Shown here: one piece after another, positions 17,290 through 25,919 of the stretch
How positions within the stretch are numbered: the first letter of the stretch is position 1
Layout of the letters: each line of letters starts with the position of its first letter
Source: an uncultured Candidatus Saccharibacteria bacterium
GTDB lineage: Bacteria > Patescibacteriota > Saccharimonadia > Saccharimonadales > Saccharimonadaceae
Length of the DNA: 64,000 bases
Direction of reading: 5' to 3'
Assembly: GCA_938033875.1 (NCBI GenBank)
Contig: CALHKG010000015.1
Span: 21,701-85,700, forward strand
The notes under the pieces: generated by a model
The model's database searches: none
What the model was told of the DNA's origin: nothing
What the model saw: the letters and a program-made list of their open reading frames with translations, nothing else
Made by a program: the position numbers and the translations under genes

Positions 17290-19282
17290 CGAAATTAAAG
17301 ACCTGTTAAATCGTTATAGCTACGAATACTACACCTTAGATAAGCCGAGTGTGAGCGATGCGGTTTATGACAGCCTGATGGATGAGCTGAAGAAAATTGA
17401 ATCGGATCATCCGGAACTGATCACTATTGATAGTCCTACGCAGCGAGTTGGAAATAAGCTGCTCGACGGTTTTCAAAAAGTCGAGCACGCGCGCCGAATG
17501 GTCAGTTTGAATGACGTTTTCGATAAAGGTGAAGTTGAGGCGTGGATTGAGCGAACTGATAAATTGATACCGGGTCAGCGACATGAATTTTTTACGGATA
17601 TAAAAATGGACGGATTGGCGTGCGCGTTAATTTATATCGACGGTGTATTGTCGCAGGCTGTGACACGTGGTGATAGTTTTGTTGGCGAAGATGTAACGAA
17701 TAATGTTAGGACCATTAAAAACGTACCGCTTCGTCTGCGTAAAGCGGCGGGTTTTGAGAATTTTTTGCACGGTCGGACAGAGATTCGTGGCGAAATTGTC
17801 ATGCTGAAACGGGATTTTGAGGAGCTTAATGAAAAGCAGAAATCTCTAGGGCTGCCTACATTTGCCAATCCGCGCAATTTGGCTGCGGGGACAATTCGTC
17901 AATTAGATCCTGCGCTGGTGGCGGCGCGACCATTGCATTTTCGTGGCTATGATGTAATTCGCGATGATAGTTCGGAAGTTCCAACGAATAGTTTTGCTTA
18001 CGAGGCTTTGACGGCGCTGGGGATTTCTCGCAATCAGCAGGCTAGTGTTTTTGACAATTTGTCCGACGTGATGAAATTTGTTGATGAATGGAGCGACAAG
18101 CGTCATGATTTGCCGTTTAATACGGATGGGCTGGTTATTAAGATTAATGATCGAGAGATATACGACAATCTCGGGATGGTGGGCAAAAATCCGCGTGGGG
18201 CGGTGGCTTATAAGTATGCGGCTGAAGAAGCTACGACGATTGTTCGGGATATAGTAATTTCTATTGGGCGAACTGGCGCGGCGACTCCGGTGGCTGTGTT
18301 TGATCCAGTAGTGGTGGCGGGAACTACGGTGCAGCACGCCAGTTTGCATAACGCCGATGAGATTGAGCGTTTGGATATTCGGCGAGGCGACACTGTGGTG
18401 GTTTTTAAGGCTGGCGATATTATTCCGCAAGTTGAGAATGTTTTGAAGGAATTGCGACCTGCAGATTCTGAGCCAATTGATTATAAAGCAGAATTGAAAC
18501 GGCAATATCCGGAGTTGGAATTTGTGCGACCGAAAGGTGAAGCTGTTTACCGAGTTAAGGGCTCTAGCGGTCCGCTGATTTTGAAGCGAGCTCTGGCACA
18601 CTTCGCATCTAAGGGCGCGCTTGATATTGATACGCTTGGCGAAAAGAATGTGGAAATTCTAATTGACAACGGTTTGGTCGGCGATTTGGCGGATATTTTC
18701 ACACTCACTAAGGACGATTTGTTGAAGTTGGATCGGTTTGCTGATATTTCTGCACAAAAGTTAATCTCGGCAATTGCTGATAAAAAAAGTCCAGAATTAG
18801 AGCGATTTTTGTACGGTCTGGGAATCCGTCATATTGGCGCGCAAACGGCGATTGATTTGACGAATCATTTTGAGAGTATGGAAAATTTGGCGAAAGCGAC
18901 GATTGATGATTTGCGACAAGTTGATGGCGTGGGTGAAATTGTTGCCGAATCTGTAGTGGCGTGGTTTGCTGATGAGGATAATGTAAAATTGCTCAATAAA
19001 TTTACCGAGCTAGGCGTCATTCCTCGGTTTAATAAAAAATCTGGCGGTTTGAGTGGAAAAAGTTTTGTGATCACGGGTACTCTGAAATCTATGGGACGCG
19101 ACGCTGCCGCGGATAAAATTCGTAATCTCGGTGGAGTTTTTCAAACCACAGTTTCTAAAGACACGACATATTTGGTGGCTGGCGGTAAGGTTGGTGCTAG
19201 CAAATTGAAAAAGGCTGAGCAATACGGCACAAAAATCATTGACGAAGAAGAGTTGTTGAGGATGATAGAAAACGCGGGATGA
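17264..19282 (+). CDS. ligA: NAD-dependent DNA ligase LigA lacking the Cys4 zinc finger
   Basis: 672 aa, normal LigA length. Order: Ia domain with YY motif (YSYEYYTLDKPSVSDAVYD), adenylation domain with the catalytic KMDG (near residue 110), OB domain (FKAGDIIPQVENV), the region that is normally the Cys4 zinc finger, HhH repeats, and a C-terminal BRCT (GKSFVITGTLKSMGR). All four zinc-finger cysteines are absent: the segment reads YPELEF...YRVKGSSGP where cysteines are expected. The start is GTG at 17264 with AAGGTGG 7-8 nt upstream; the longer frame from 17231 lacks a ribosome site. Confidence 0.96.
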   Translation: MTPKKPRIDEIKDLLNRYSYEYYTLDKPSVSDAVYDSLMDELKKIESDHPELITIDSPTQRVGNKLLDGFQKVEHARRMVSLNDVFDKGEVEAWIERTDKLIPGQRHEFFTDIKMDGLACALIYIDGVLSQAVTRGDSFVGEDVTNNVRTIKNVPLRLRKAAGFENFLHGRTEIRGEIVMLKRDFEELNEKQKSLGLPTFANPRNLAAGTIRQLDPALVAARPLHFRGYDVIRDDSSEVPTNSFAYEALTALGISRNQQASVFDNLSDVMKFVDEWSDKRHDLPFNTDGLVIKINDREIYDNLGMVGKNPRGAVAYKYAAEEATTIVRDIVISIGRTGAATPVAVFDPVVVAGTTVQHASLHNADEIERLDIRRGDTVVVFKAGDIIPQVENVLKELRPADSEPIDYKAELKRQYPELEFVRPKGEAVYRVKGSSGPLILKRALAHFASKGALDIDTLGEKNVEILIDNGLVGDLADIFTLTKDDLLKLDRFADISAQKLISAIADKKSPELERFLYGLGIRHIGAQTAIDLTNHFESMENLAKATIDDLRQVDGVGEIVAESVVAWFADEDNVKLLNKFTELGVIPRFNKKSGGLSGKSFVITGTLKSMGRDAAADKIRNLGGVFQTTVSKDTTYLVAGGKVGASKLKKAEQYGTKIIDEEELLRMIENAG

Positions 19283-19289
19283 ATTAATG

Positions 19290-19295
19290 TATAAT
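19290..19295 (+). promoter_or_regulatory. -10 box of the membrane-sensor-like gene
   Basis: TATAAT ends 6 nt before the ATG at 19302. An upstream in-frame ATG at 19287 overlaps this box and is therefore rejected as the start. Confidence 0.6.
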
Positions 19296-19301
19296 TTACG
19301 C

Positions 19302-20000
19302 ATGGATAAGATTAAAAAACCGAGACTCTATTGTTTTTCTCCAGCAGTAATGCTGGCGACGCTGACAATTGAAATCATTCTGGCGATATATACTTTTTGG
19401 AAATATAAATTGAATGCTGTGACGAAGATTGTGATCATGCTGTTGATTTGTTTGGCGCTGTTTCAATGGGCTGAATATAACGTTTGTGAAGGTGCGATTC
19501 TTCTAGATAATCTCGGCTGGGCTAAACTTGGCTATATTGCAATTACTATGCTTCCGCCCCTGGGCATTCATTTGATATATGAAATTTCTGGTGATAATAG
19601 GCGATGGATTCCTGCGCTTGGTTATACTTTTGCAGCAATGTTTATTAGCTATTTTCTATTGGAGGCTAACGGAATTAAGTCTGGGGCTTGCCTGGGTAAT
19701 TATGTGATTTTTGAAAACCAGCCGGGCGTCGGAATGTGGTATGGTTTGTATTATTACGGCCTATTATTTGCGGCAATTGCTTATGCGTATGTTAGGAATA
19801 AAACCTCCAGTAAACACATTCGGCGCTCTCTAGGTTCGTTGATTGTGGGATATGTTCTATTTATGGCGCCTACAACGTTTGTCAATATCATCGATCCATC
19901 GACTATTATCGGAATTCCGTCAATTATGTGTGGATTTGCAGTTTTGATGGCGGTAGTTTTAGCTGGGAAAGTTTTGCCAGAATATGTAAATGAGAAATGA
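19302..20000 (+). CDS. Seven-span membrane protein, resembling a histidine-kinase 7TM N-domain
   Basis: 232 aa with about seven hydrophobic segments and short loops. The pattern (FQWAEYNVCEG, then GWAKLGYIAITMLPPLGIHLIYEISG) is reminiscent of the 7TM N-terminal region found on some sensor kinases, but no kinase domain follows. The role is unknown. Confidence 0.6.
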   Translation: MDKIKKPRLYCFSPAVMLATLTIEIILAIYTFWKYKLNAVTKIVIMLLICLALFQWAEYNVCEGAILLDNLGWAKLGYIAITMLPPLGIHLIYEISGDNRRWIPALGYTFAAMFISYFLLEANGIKSGACLGNYVIFENQPGVGMWYGLYYYGLLFAAIAYAYVRNKTSSKHIRRSLGSLIVGYVLFMAPTTFVNIIDPSTIIGIPSIMCGFAVLMAVVLAGKVLPEYVNEK

Positions 20001-20003
20001 TGC

Positions 20004-20032
20004 TTGTGTTTTTTTGGACGATAATGCATAAT
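20004..20032 (+). promoter_or_regulatory. Promoter of candidate structured RNA
   Basis: TTGTGT (20004-20009), 17 nt, CATAAT (20027-20032). A start 7-8 nt downstream would fall at G20040, the first base of the long closing stem of the RNA candidate. Confidence 0.55.
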
Positions 20033-20039
20033 TAAACAT

Positions 20040-20130
20040 GAGCTGGTACGCATAGGGGCATTCTCCTATGCTTGCCAATTGAAAGACAAACACACATTCA
20101 AATATGCCCCGGGTGGGCGCGTAGCAGCTC
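20040..20130 (+). ncRNA. Candidate structured small RNA, family not recognised
   Basis: Ends pair as a long stem: GAGCTGGTAC (20040-20049) with GTAGCAGCTC (20121-20130), one G-G mismatch. Inside are a 9-bp hairpin with CATT loop (20050-20058/20063-20071), a weak TTGAA/TTCAA hairpin (20079-20083/20097-20101) and GCCC/GGGC (20106-20109/20115-20118). GGGGCAT (20055-20061) is also perfectly complementary to ATGCCCC (20104-20110), so a pseudoknot or alternative fold is possible. It has its own promoter and no coding frame. It lacks the SRP, 6S, RNase P and tmRNA hallmarks I know. It could instead be a leader or riboswitch of the downstream Mur-ligase-like gene. Confidence 0.5.
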
Positions 20131-20147
20131 TTCTATAATGCTTATGG

Positions 20148-20153
20148 TATGAT
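20148..20153 (+). promoter_or_regulatory. -10 box of the Mur-ligase-like gene
   Basis: TATGAT ends 6 nt before the ATG at 20160. A second TATAAT lies at 20134-20139, just after the RNA candidate. Confidence 0.5.
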
Positions 20154-20159
20154 ATAGTT

Positions 20160-21449
20160 ATGGTTACTGTTTCAAAAAAAAGGGAAGAAAAACTAGCAAA
20201 ATTAGTGCGAGAATTTTTTGCTGTTCATCCAGATGTGAAGCTTGTGGCGATAACTGGTAGCGCTGGAAAGGCTAGCGCGAAAATAGCTATCGGTACGGTT
20301 TTGGCGCAACAATTTGATATTCAACTTCGCAATGAAGAGCCGAAGACGAAAGCTGATGTTTTCCTTCAGATGATGGGTGTGAAAATGCCTGAAAAAGGCT
20401 TATTCAAATGGTGGAAAGTGATGCGCGCCGTAAAGAAGAGGATTAAGGCTGAAAAACCGGAAGTTCAAGTGATTGTTCAGGAATTTAATCCAAAGGAACT
20501 TGGCTATAACGATTGGTTTAAGGCTTATGTTGTGCCAGATATTACGGTTGTAACTTCTGTGACGAATGGTCGAATGCAGGTTGAATATTCCTTGGAGGAA
20601 GTGGCGAATGAGATGATTTCGCTGGCGAATTTCTCGCGAATGGCGATGATAAATCGTGATGACATTGACGGGCGTTTTGCTAGTTTTTTGACAAATCCGA
20701 ATATCACTACGTACGGAAGTGATCCAGTGGCGGAGTATAATTTTGACGATCGTAATTTTTCTCTGAAAGACGGGCATCACGGCTTTATTGTGTCGCCAGA
20801 AAATCCTAACGGATTAGAGGTCAATGTTAAGCTAATTGGCGAGCATAATATTCGTCCAGCAATTGTGGCGGCGGCTATTGGGTATGCGTTTAGTGAAACT
20901 GAGGAGAATATAAAAAAAGGTGTAGAGAATTTGCGTCCACTGCCTGGCAGGATGAATTTGCTGAAGGGTGCGGACAATACTTGGTTGATTGACGATAGTT
21001 ATAGTTCGACGCCGTTGACTGCTTTGGCGGCTTTACAGTCTTTATATCGAATTGAGACTCCGCAGCGAATTGCTGTACTTGGCAATATGAATGGCTTAAA
21101 GGGGATTTTCGAGCAAGCTCACGCTGAACTTGGTTCTCATTGTAGTCCGGATTTGTTGGATTGGGTTGTGACGGTTGGTGAGAAAGCTAATCAATATTTG
21201 GCGCCGGCCGCTCGTCAAAAAGGTTGCCAGGTGAAGGAATGTAAGAATGCCATCGAGGCTGGGTCTTTCGTGCGCGATAAATTGAAATCTGAAGGCGTTG
21301 CTCTGTTTAAGGGCTCGAGCGGCGGTGTATGGCTAGAGGAATCTATAAAAATCAACCTTCATAGCACTGAGGACGATAAATACTTAGTCAGGCAAACGCC
21401 GGAGTGGATTGCAAGGAAAAACCAATTTTTCTCACAATTTAAAGATTAA
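20160..21449 (+). CDS. Mur-ligase-family protein (MurF-like) with altered P-loop
   Basis: 429 aa. The Mur ligase ATPase fold is indicated by the N-terminal P-loop, the central INRDD segment, LIGEHNIRPAIVAAAIGYAF (near residues 221-240) and the C-terminal LRPLPGRMNLL...DDSYSSTP (near 258-285), typical of MurF/CapB-like ligases that join an amino acid or peptide to a carboxylate. The P-loop reads TGSAGKASAK where MurF has GKTS/T, so the Walker-A Thr/Ser after Lys is Ala. Whether it builds peptidoglycan or another polymer is unclear; no other mur gene is near. Confidence 0.82.
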   Translation: MVTVSKKREEKLAKLVREFFAVHPDVKLVAITGSAGKASAKIAIGTVLAQQFDIQLRNEEPKTKADVFLQMMGVKMPEKGLFKWWKVMRAVKKRIKAEKPEVQVIVQEFNPKELGYNDWFKAYVVPDITVVTSVTNGRMQVEYSLEEVANEMISLANFSRMAMINRDDIDGRFASFLTNPNITTYGSDPVAEYNFDDRNFSLKDGHHGFIVSPENPNGLEVNVKLIGEHNIRPAIVAAAIGYAFSETEENIKKGVENLRPLPGRMNLLKGADNTWLIDDSYSSTPLTALAALQSLYRIETPQRIAVLGNMNGLKGIFEQAHAELGSHCSPDLLDWVVTVGEKANQYLAPAARQKGCQVKECKNAIEAGSFVRDKLKSEGVALFKGSSGGVWLEESIKINLHSTEDDKYLVRQTPEWIARKNQFFSQFKD

Positions 21450-21490
21450 TGTGATATATTAAATTCAAGGTATATAAAACAAGGGGGAAT

Positions 21491-22576
21491 ATGGATCAAG
21501 GTAATCAACCTGCACCGCAGCCGCAATATAACGGCGTACCGATGCAACCAAAAAAGAAGAAAACGGGATTGATAATTGGTGTAGTGCTGGGAGTTATAGC
21601 TCTTATTGCTATTATTTCTGCTGTGTTAGTTTATTTCTTGTGGTGGCAGAATCCAGAAAAGATGGTTACGGACGCTGTGTCTAATGCTATTATGGCAAAG
21701 AAGATGACTGCCGACGGTAAGGTAGTTATTGACATGCGCGACCAAGGAAAAATAGAGCTAAACGTAAAGACTGCTACTGAGTCGGGAAAATCAAAGGCGA
21801 ATATTGACGCTAAGCTTAATATCAAAGGGGTCGAAAAGAGTATTCCACTAGATGGTGATATGGTTCTTGGTGATGACGGGACGATATACGTGAAGATAAA
21901 TAATTTTAAGGATTTGTATGGCACTTTGCTTGAAATAGTTATGGAGTCTTCTTCTGGCGGCAAGGCATCAAGGGCTCAAATAGAAACTTACCGTGATCAG
22001 ACTTTGAGAAAGATGAGCTCTGAGATAGATAAAATGAGCGACACGTGGATGAAGGTTTCTCCAGATGAAATTGGTAGTGAATATAAGTGCGGAATTAACG
22101 CCCTGAAGAAAATTCAAAGTGATGAAAGTGTCCGCAAGGAAGTAGCTCAACTTTATCAAAAGAATAGCTTCTTCACTATAAAAGACTCAAAGATCAGCGA
22201 CCGTAATGGTGGACGTGGTTTTGAGCTGCAGGGTGATAACGGTAAATTGTCGAAATTTAATGATGAGTTTAAAAATTCATCAGCAGGCAAGGCGCTCGGT
22301 AAGTGCGGAAAATCTAATAGCTACAAGAGTAGTGAATCATCATCTATTGACACAGCTTCATTGAAAGTGTGGGTTGATAGGTCGTCTCATGAACTGAAAG
22401 CCTTAGAGTTGAAAGGTGATGGCAAGAAGGCTTCTGTAGAGATTTCATTTGACATTAACATGAACAAGTCTGAGGAGATAAAGGCGCCGTCGGACGCTGA
22501 AAGCTTGAAAGAGTTTGTAGAAGGTTTTATGAGCGGATATTCGAGCGGATTGTCATCAACCTCGACCAGACGATAG
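21491..22576 (+). CDS. Membrane-anchored extracellular protein, unknown function
   Basis: 361 aa. A Pro/Gln-rich cytoplasmic N-terminus (~20 residues), a KKKK stop-transfer, one membrane span (about residues 27-50), then a ~300-residue outside domain rich in Lys, Ser and Asp with only two cysteines (YKCGINAL near 200, GKCGKS near 275). It looks like a surface-exposed beta-rich lipoprotein-like fold but no family was recognised. CAAGGGGGAAT supplies the ribosome site. Confidence 0.7.
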   Translation: MDQGNQPAPQPQYNGVPMQPKKKKTGLIIGVVLGVIALIAIISAVLVYFLWWQNPEKMVTDAVSNAIMAKKMTADGKVVIDMRDQGKIELNVKTATESGKSKANIDAKLNIKGVEKSIPLDGDMVLGDDGTIYVKINNFKDLYGTLLEIVMESSSGGKASRAQIETYRDQTLRKMSSEIDKMSDTWMKVSPDEIGSEYKCGINALKKIQSDESVRKEVAQLYQKNSFFTIKDSKISDRNGGRGFELQGDNGKLSKFNDEFKNSSAGKALGKCGKSNSYKSSESSSIDTASLKVWVDRSSHELKALELKGDGKKASVEISFDINMNKSEEIKAPSDAESLKEFVEGFMSGYSSGLSSTSTRR

Positions 22577-22590
22577 CTTAATTGCCTAAT

Positions 22591-22622
22591 AATAATCCCG
22601 TTCGTAATGAGCGGGATTATTT
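22591..22622 (+). terminator. Rho-independent terminator
   Basis: AATAATCCCG (22591-22600) pairs with CGGGATTATT (22612-22621). The leuS -10 box TATAAT (22625-22630) follows directly. Confidence 0.75.
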
Positions 22623-22624
22623 GC

Positions 22625-22630
22625 TATAAT
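22625..22630 (+). promoter_or_regulatory. -10 box of leuS
   Basis: TATAAT ends 7 nt before the leuS ATG at 22638; the mRNA is expected to be leaderless. Confidence 0.6.
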
Positions 22631-22637
22631 TACAGAT

Positions 22638-25145
22638 ATGAGACGCTATAATCCGACAGAAATTGAACAAAAATGGCAAAACAAATGGGAAGCTGACGGT
22701 ACTTACGCGGTTGATTTTAATGACACGACCCGACCGAAATATTACAGTTTGAGCATGCTTCCGGGGATTACAGGGGCGGGAATTCACATTGGTCACGGTC
22801 GTACTTTTCAATTTGCCGACATCAAGGCACGATTCAAGCGTCAGCAGGGCTATAATGTCTATCATCCAATCGGTTGGGACAGTTTTGGTCTGCCGGTTGA
22901 AAATTACGCTATTAAAGTCGGTAAAACGCCGCGTGTAGCGCACGATGAAGCGAAGGTTCATTTTAAGGAGCAATTGAAGCGTCTTGGCTTTAGCTATGAT
23001 TGGACAAAAGAAATTTCTACAGCCGATCCAGAATATTATAAATGGACTCAGTGGATTTTTACGCAATTATATAAGCACGATTTGGCATATCAAAAAGAGC
23101 AGCCGCAGTGGTGGTGTGAGACTGATAATACAGTGCTTGCTAACGAACAGGTTGAAGGCGGCAAATGTTGGCGCTGCGGTAACTCTGTAACCAAGCGAAA
23201 TCTCAAACAGTGGTTTTTCCGAATTACGGCGTATGCAGATGAAATTTTAGAGGCAACCGATGCGCTTGATTGGACGGAAATGGTTAAAACCATGCAGAAG
23301 AATTGGATTGGTCGATCAGTTGGTGCGGAAGTTGAGTTTGCGGTTAGTGGTCAAGATTCCAAGATTACAATTTTCACGACTCGTCCTGACACGTTATTTG
23401 GCGCGACGTATGTAGCTTTGGCGCCGGAGCATCCTCTGATTCCTCAGTTGGTCAATTCTGATACGCGCGAAAAGGTTGAAGCGTATGTTCAAGCTTCGCA
23501 ACAAAAATCTGATGTTGAACGTCAAGAGAATAAAGAGAAAACAGGTGTATTTACTGGCAGTTATGTCATAAATCCAGTTAATGGTCAAAAATTGCCGATT
23601 TGGGTGGCGGATTATGTTTTGGGTGGCTATGGAACCGGCGCAGTCATGGCGGTGCCAGCGCACGACGAGCGCGATTTTGCGTTTGCCGAGAAGTTTGACT
23701 TGCCGATTGTCCAGGTTATTGATAAGCCTGAACATTCAGCCGATGCTGGCTGTTATTCTAGTGAAGGTGAACTGATAAATTCCGGACAGTTCAACGGGAC
23801 CAGGAGTGAGGATGCTCGCGAGCAAATTGTTGCGTGGCTGGAGCAGCAGAATTCCGGACGAAGCAAAACCACGTATAAAATGCGCGATTGGTTGATTTCT
23901 CGTCAGCGCTATTGGGGTGCTCCGATTCCAATTGTCCATGTTGATGGTCGTGTGCCAATTGCCGTGGCTGATGAATGCTTGCCGGTGATTTTGCCAGAGG
24001 TGGAGAATTTTAAGCCAACGGGCGGGAATACTTCTGTTTTGGCCCAAGTTGATGATTGGGTGCGAGTTTGGGTGGATGTTGAAACTGGAAAAACTGTGCC
24101 GATTGCGGAAAATAAACCTGACGGCGACAATTGGGTAGAAGGTCGACGCGAGACCGATACTTTGGATGGCTATGCTTGTTCTAGCTGGTATTTCTTGCGA
24201 TATCTCGACCCGCACAATGATAATGAAGCGTGGAATCCTGAGAGAATTAACCATTGGATGCCGGTTGATTATTACAACGGTGCCGACCACGCCGTAGCTC
24301 ACTTGCTATACAGTCGTTTTTGGATGCGATTTTTCTATAAGCTCGGTCTCGTTCCGACTCCAGAACCTTTCAAGCGAATGATGTACAATGCATACATTAT
24401 GGCCCCAGACGGTCAGAAAATGTCCAAGTCTAAGGGCAATGTTATTGATCCAATGGAAATTATGGATAGTGGATACGGCGCTGATGCGCTGCGAGTTTAC
24501 GAAATGTTCATCGCGCCCTATGACATGGACGCGCCATGGGATCCTCGTGGCGTTCCGGGAACTTATCGATTCTTAAACCGAGCATGGAATTTGGTTCAGG
24601 AGTTCGTTGATAAGAATAATGACCCAAGCAATTCTCCTGAGATGGATGAAAAAATAACTCAAGAACTATTGCGATTAACTCACTCGACAATTAAAAAAGT
24701 TACTCGCGACATTGAAGATGAGAAGTTTAATACAGCCGTGGCTTCGATGATGGAAATGATCAATGGTCTGTATAAGATAAAAGAATCGCATGGAATTGAC
24801 ATGTCGGACGAGTGGCGATTTGCATTAGAAAGTTTGATTCAAATTTTGGCGCCTTTTGCTCCGCATATCACAGAGGAATTGTGGCATGAAATGGGTCATG
24901 ATGATACGGTTCACGTTGGTCACTGGCCGAAGTGGGACGAAAAATATCTAAAGAGCGATACGATGACTATTATAGTTCAAGTGAACGGCAAGCTTCGTGC
25001 GAAACTTGAACTGCCGAGTGATATGGACAAGCAGGGTGTTGAAGAGGCTGCTCTGGCTGATGAAAATGTCCAGAAATTCACAAACAATAAACCACCTAAA
25101 AAGATGGTTTACGTTCCGGGCAAGCTGGTGAATATTGTGGTTTAG
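22638..25145 (+). CDS. leuS: Leucyl-tRNA synthetase
   Basis: 835 aa class-I synthetase charging tRNA-Leu; two of its tRNA substrates are at 14192 and 14547. The HIGH motif appears as GIHIGHGRTFQ (near residues 50-60), the CP1 editing domain includes FTTRPDTLFGATY (near 250), and KMSKSKGNV is near residue 594. A CWRCG zinc-knuckle-like pair is in the CP region. The C-terminal anticodon-binding domain is complete. Full length for the bacterial enzyme. Confidence 0.97.
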   Translation: MRRYNPTEIEQKWQNKWEADGTYAVDFNDTTRPKYYSLSMLPGITGAGIHIGHGRTFQFADIKARFKRQQGYNVYHPIGWDSFGLPVENYAIKVGKTPRVAHDEAKVHFKEQLKRLGFSYDWTKEISTADPEYYKWTQWIFTQLYKHDLAYQKEQPQWWCETDNTVLANEQVEGGKCWRCGNSVTKRNLKQWFFRITAYADEILEATDALDWTEMVKTMQKNWIGRSVGAEVEFAVSGQDSKITIFTTRPDTLFGATYVALAPEHPLIPQLVNSDTREKVEAYVQASQQKSDVERQENKEKTGVFTGSYVINPVNGQKLPIWVADYVLGGYGTGAVMAVPAHDERDFAFAEKFDLPIVQVIDKPEHSADAGCYSSEGELINSGQFNGTRSEDAREQIVAWLEQQNSGRSKTTYKMRDWLISRQRYWGAPIPIVHVDGRVPIAVADECLPVILPEVENFKPTGGNTSVLAQVDDWVRVWVDVETGKTVPIAENKPDGDNWVEGRRETDTLDGYACSSWYFLRYLDPHNDNEAWNPERINHWMPVDYYNGADHAVAHLLYSRFWMRFFYKLGLVPTPEPFKRMMYNAYIMAPDGQKMSKSKGNVIDPMEIMDSGYGADALRVYEMFIAPYDMDAPWDPRGVPGTYRFLNRAWNLVQEFVDKNNDPSNSPEMDEKITQELLRLTHSTIKKVTRDIEDEKFNTAVASMMEMINGLYKIKESHGIDMSDEWRFALESLIQILAPFAPHITEELWHEMGHDDTVHVGHWPKWDEKYLKSDTMTIIVQVNGKLRAKLELPSDMDKQGVEEAALADENVQKFTNNKPPKKMVYVPGKLVNIVV

Positions 25146-25218
25146 AAAATAATCTATCTCGATTTGTCTTTTATTATTGTAAAAAGTTAGTATCATTATC
25201 TAATTTACGTACAAGCTC

Positions 25219-25247
25219 TTGAGATTGTCTAATAAAAAAGGTATAAT
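25219..25247 (+). promoter_or_regulatory. rpmF-nusB promoter
   Basis: TTGAGA (25219-25224), 17 nt, TATAAT (25242-25247). It leaves a ~35 nt leader with AGAGGAG before the rpmF ATG. Confidence 0.7.
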
Positions 25248-25289
25248 GGTACGTAAGTTTTATGACAACCTAAAAGAGGAGAATAAATT

Positions 25290-25436
25290 ATGGCACAACC
25301 TAAGAAACAGAGTAGCCCACGTAAAACTGGTCTTCGTCGCAGTCACTTGGTATTAAAATTGGCACGTCGCGTTAACGCAACTTCACCAGTTAAGGTGAAG
25401 ACAACCAAGCGTGAAACCGGTAAAACAACAAAATAA
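25290..25436 (+). CDS. rpmF: 50S ribosomal protein L32, short and cysteine-free
   Basis: 48 aa. The N-terminal part (AQPKKQSSPRKTGLRRSHLVL) matches the L32 start (xxPKxxxSxxRxxxRRSHxxL). Usual bacterial L32 is ~57-60 aa with a CxxC...CxxC zinc ribbon; here the C-terminus is a lysine/threonine-rich tail without any cysteine. It is preceded by a strong promoter and AGAGGAG ribosome site and followed 24 nt later by nusB. Confidence 0.82.
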   Translation: MAQPKKQSSPRKTGLRRSHLVLKLARRVNATSPVKVKTTKRETGKTTK

Positions 25437-25460
25437 TAATTACGAACAGGACGCTTAATA

Positions 25461-25919
25461 ATGGCATCAAACCGTCATTTGGGACGAATTGTCGCACTGC
25501 AAACACTTTATGAACATGAATTTCGCAAAGAGGTTGGTGATAGCGATGTTGATTATAAGACTATTTTAAAGCGTAATTTGGCTGAATATAAATCATCGGT
25601 TGATGACATTGAATTTATTGATAATTTGATCAGTGGCGTACTTTCGACGCAGAGTCAATTGGACGAGAAATTGCAGCCATTGGCGCCAGAATGGCCTATT
25701 AGTCAGTTGCCGCGAATTGATCGGGCGGTACTTAGAATTGGTTTATATGAATTGCTATATTGTGCAGATACCGTTCCACCAAAAGTGGTGATTAACGAAG
25801 CGGTAGAATTAGCAAAAGCGTTCGGTTCGGATAACTCGGGTAAGTTTGTGAATGGCGTGCTTGGCACGGCACTCCGTACTCTCGTGGAGGAGTCCGACAG
25901 TGAGAACAAGCAACTTTGA
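25461..25919 (+). CDS. nusB: Transcription antitermination factor NusB
   Basis: 152 aa. NusB fold: an N-terminal RHLGRIVALQTLYEHEF motif (residues 4-20) and the C-terminal PRIDRAVLRIGLYELLY...PPKVVINEAVELAKAFG...KFVNGVLGTALR signature. It acts with NusE in antitermination of rRNA transcription. Its 3' end overlaps the NUDIX start by 20 nt. Confidence 0.95.
   Translation: MASNRHLGRIVALQTLYEHEFRKEVGDSDVDYKTILKRNLAEYKSSVDDIEFIDNLISGVLSTQSQLDEKLQPLAPEWPISQLPRIDRAVLRIGLYELLYCADTVPPKVVINEAVELAKAFGSDNSGKFVNGVLGTALRTLVEESDSENKQL

Noticed and set aside
20040..20130. Reading the structured RNA as SRP RNA, tRNA or a known riboswitch
   Set aside because: No SRP tetraloop/AGCA motif, no anticodon arm or CCA, and no match to riboswitch cores I know.
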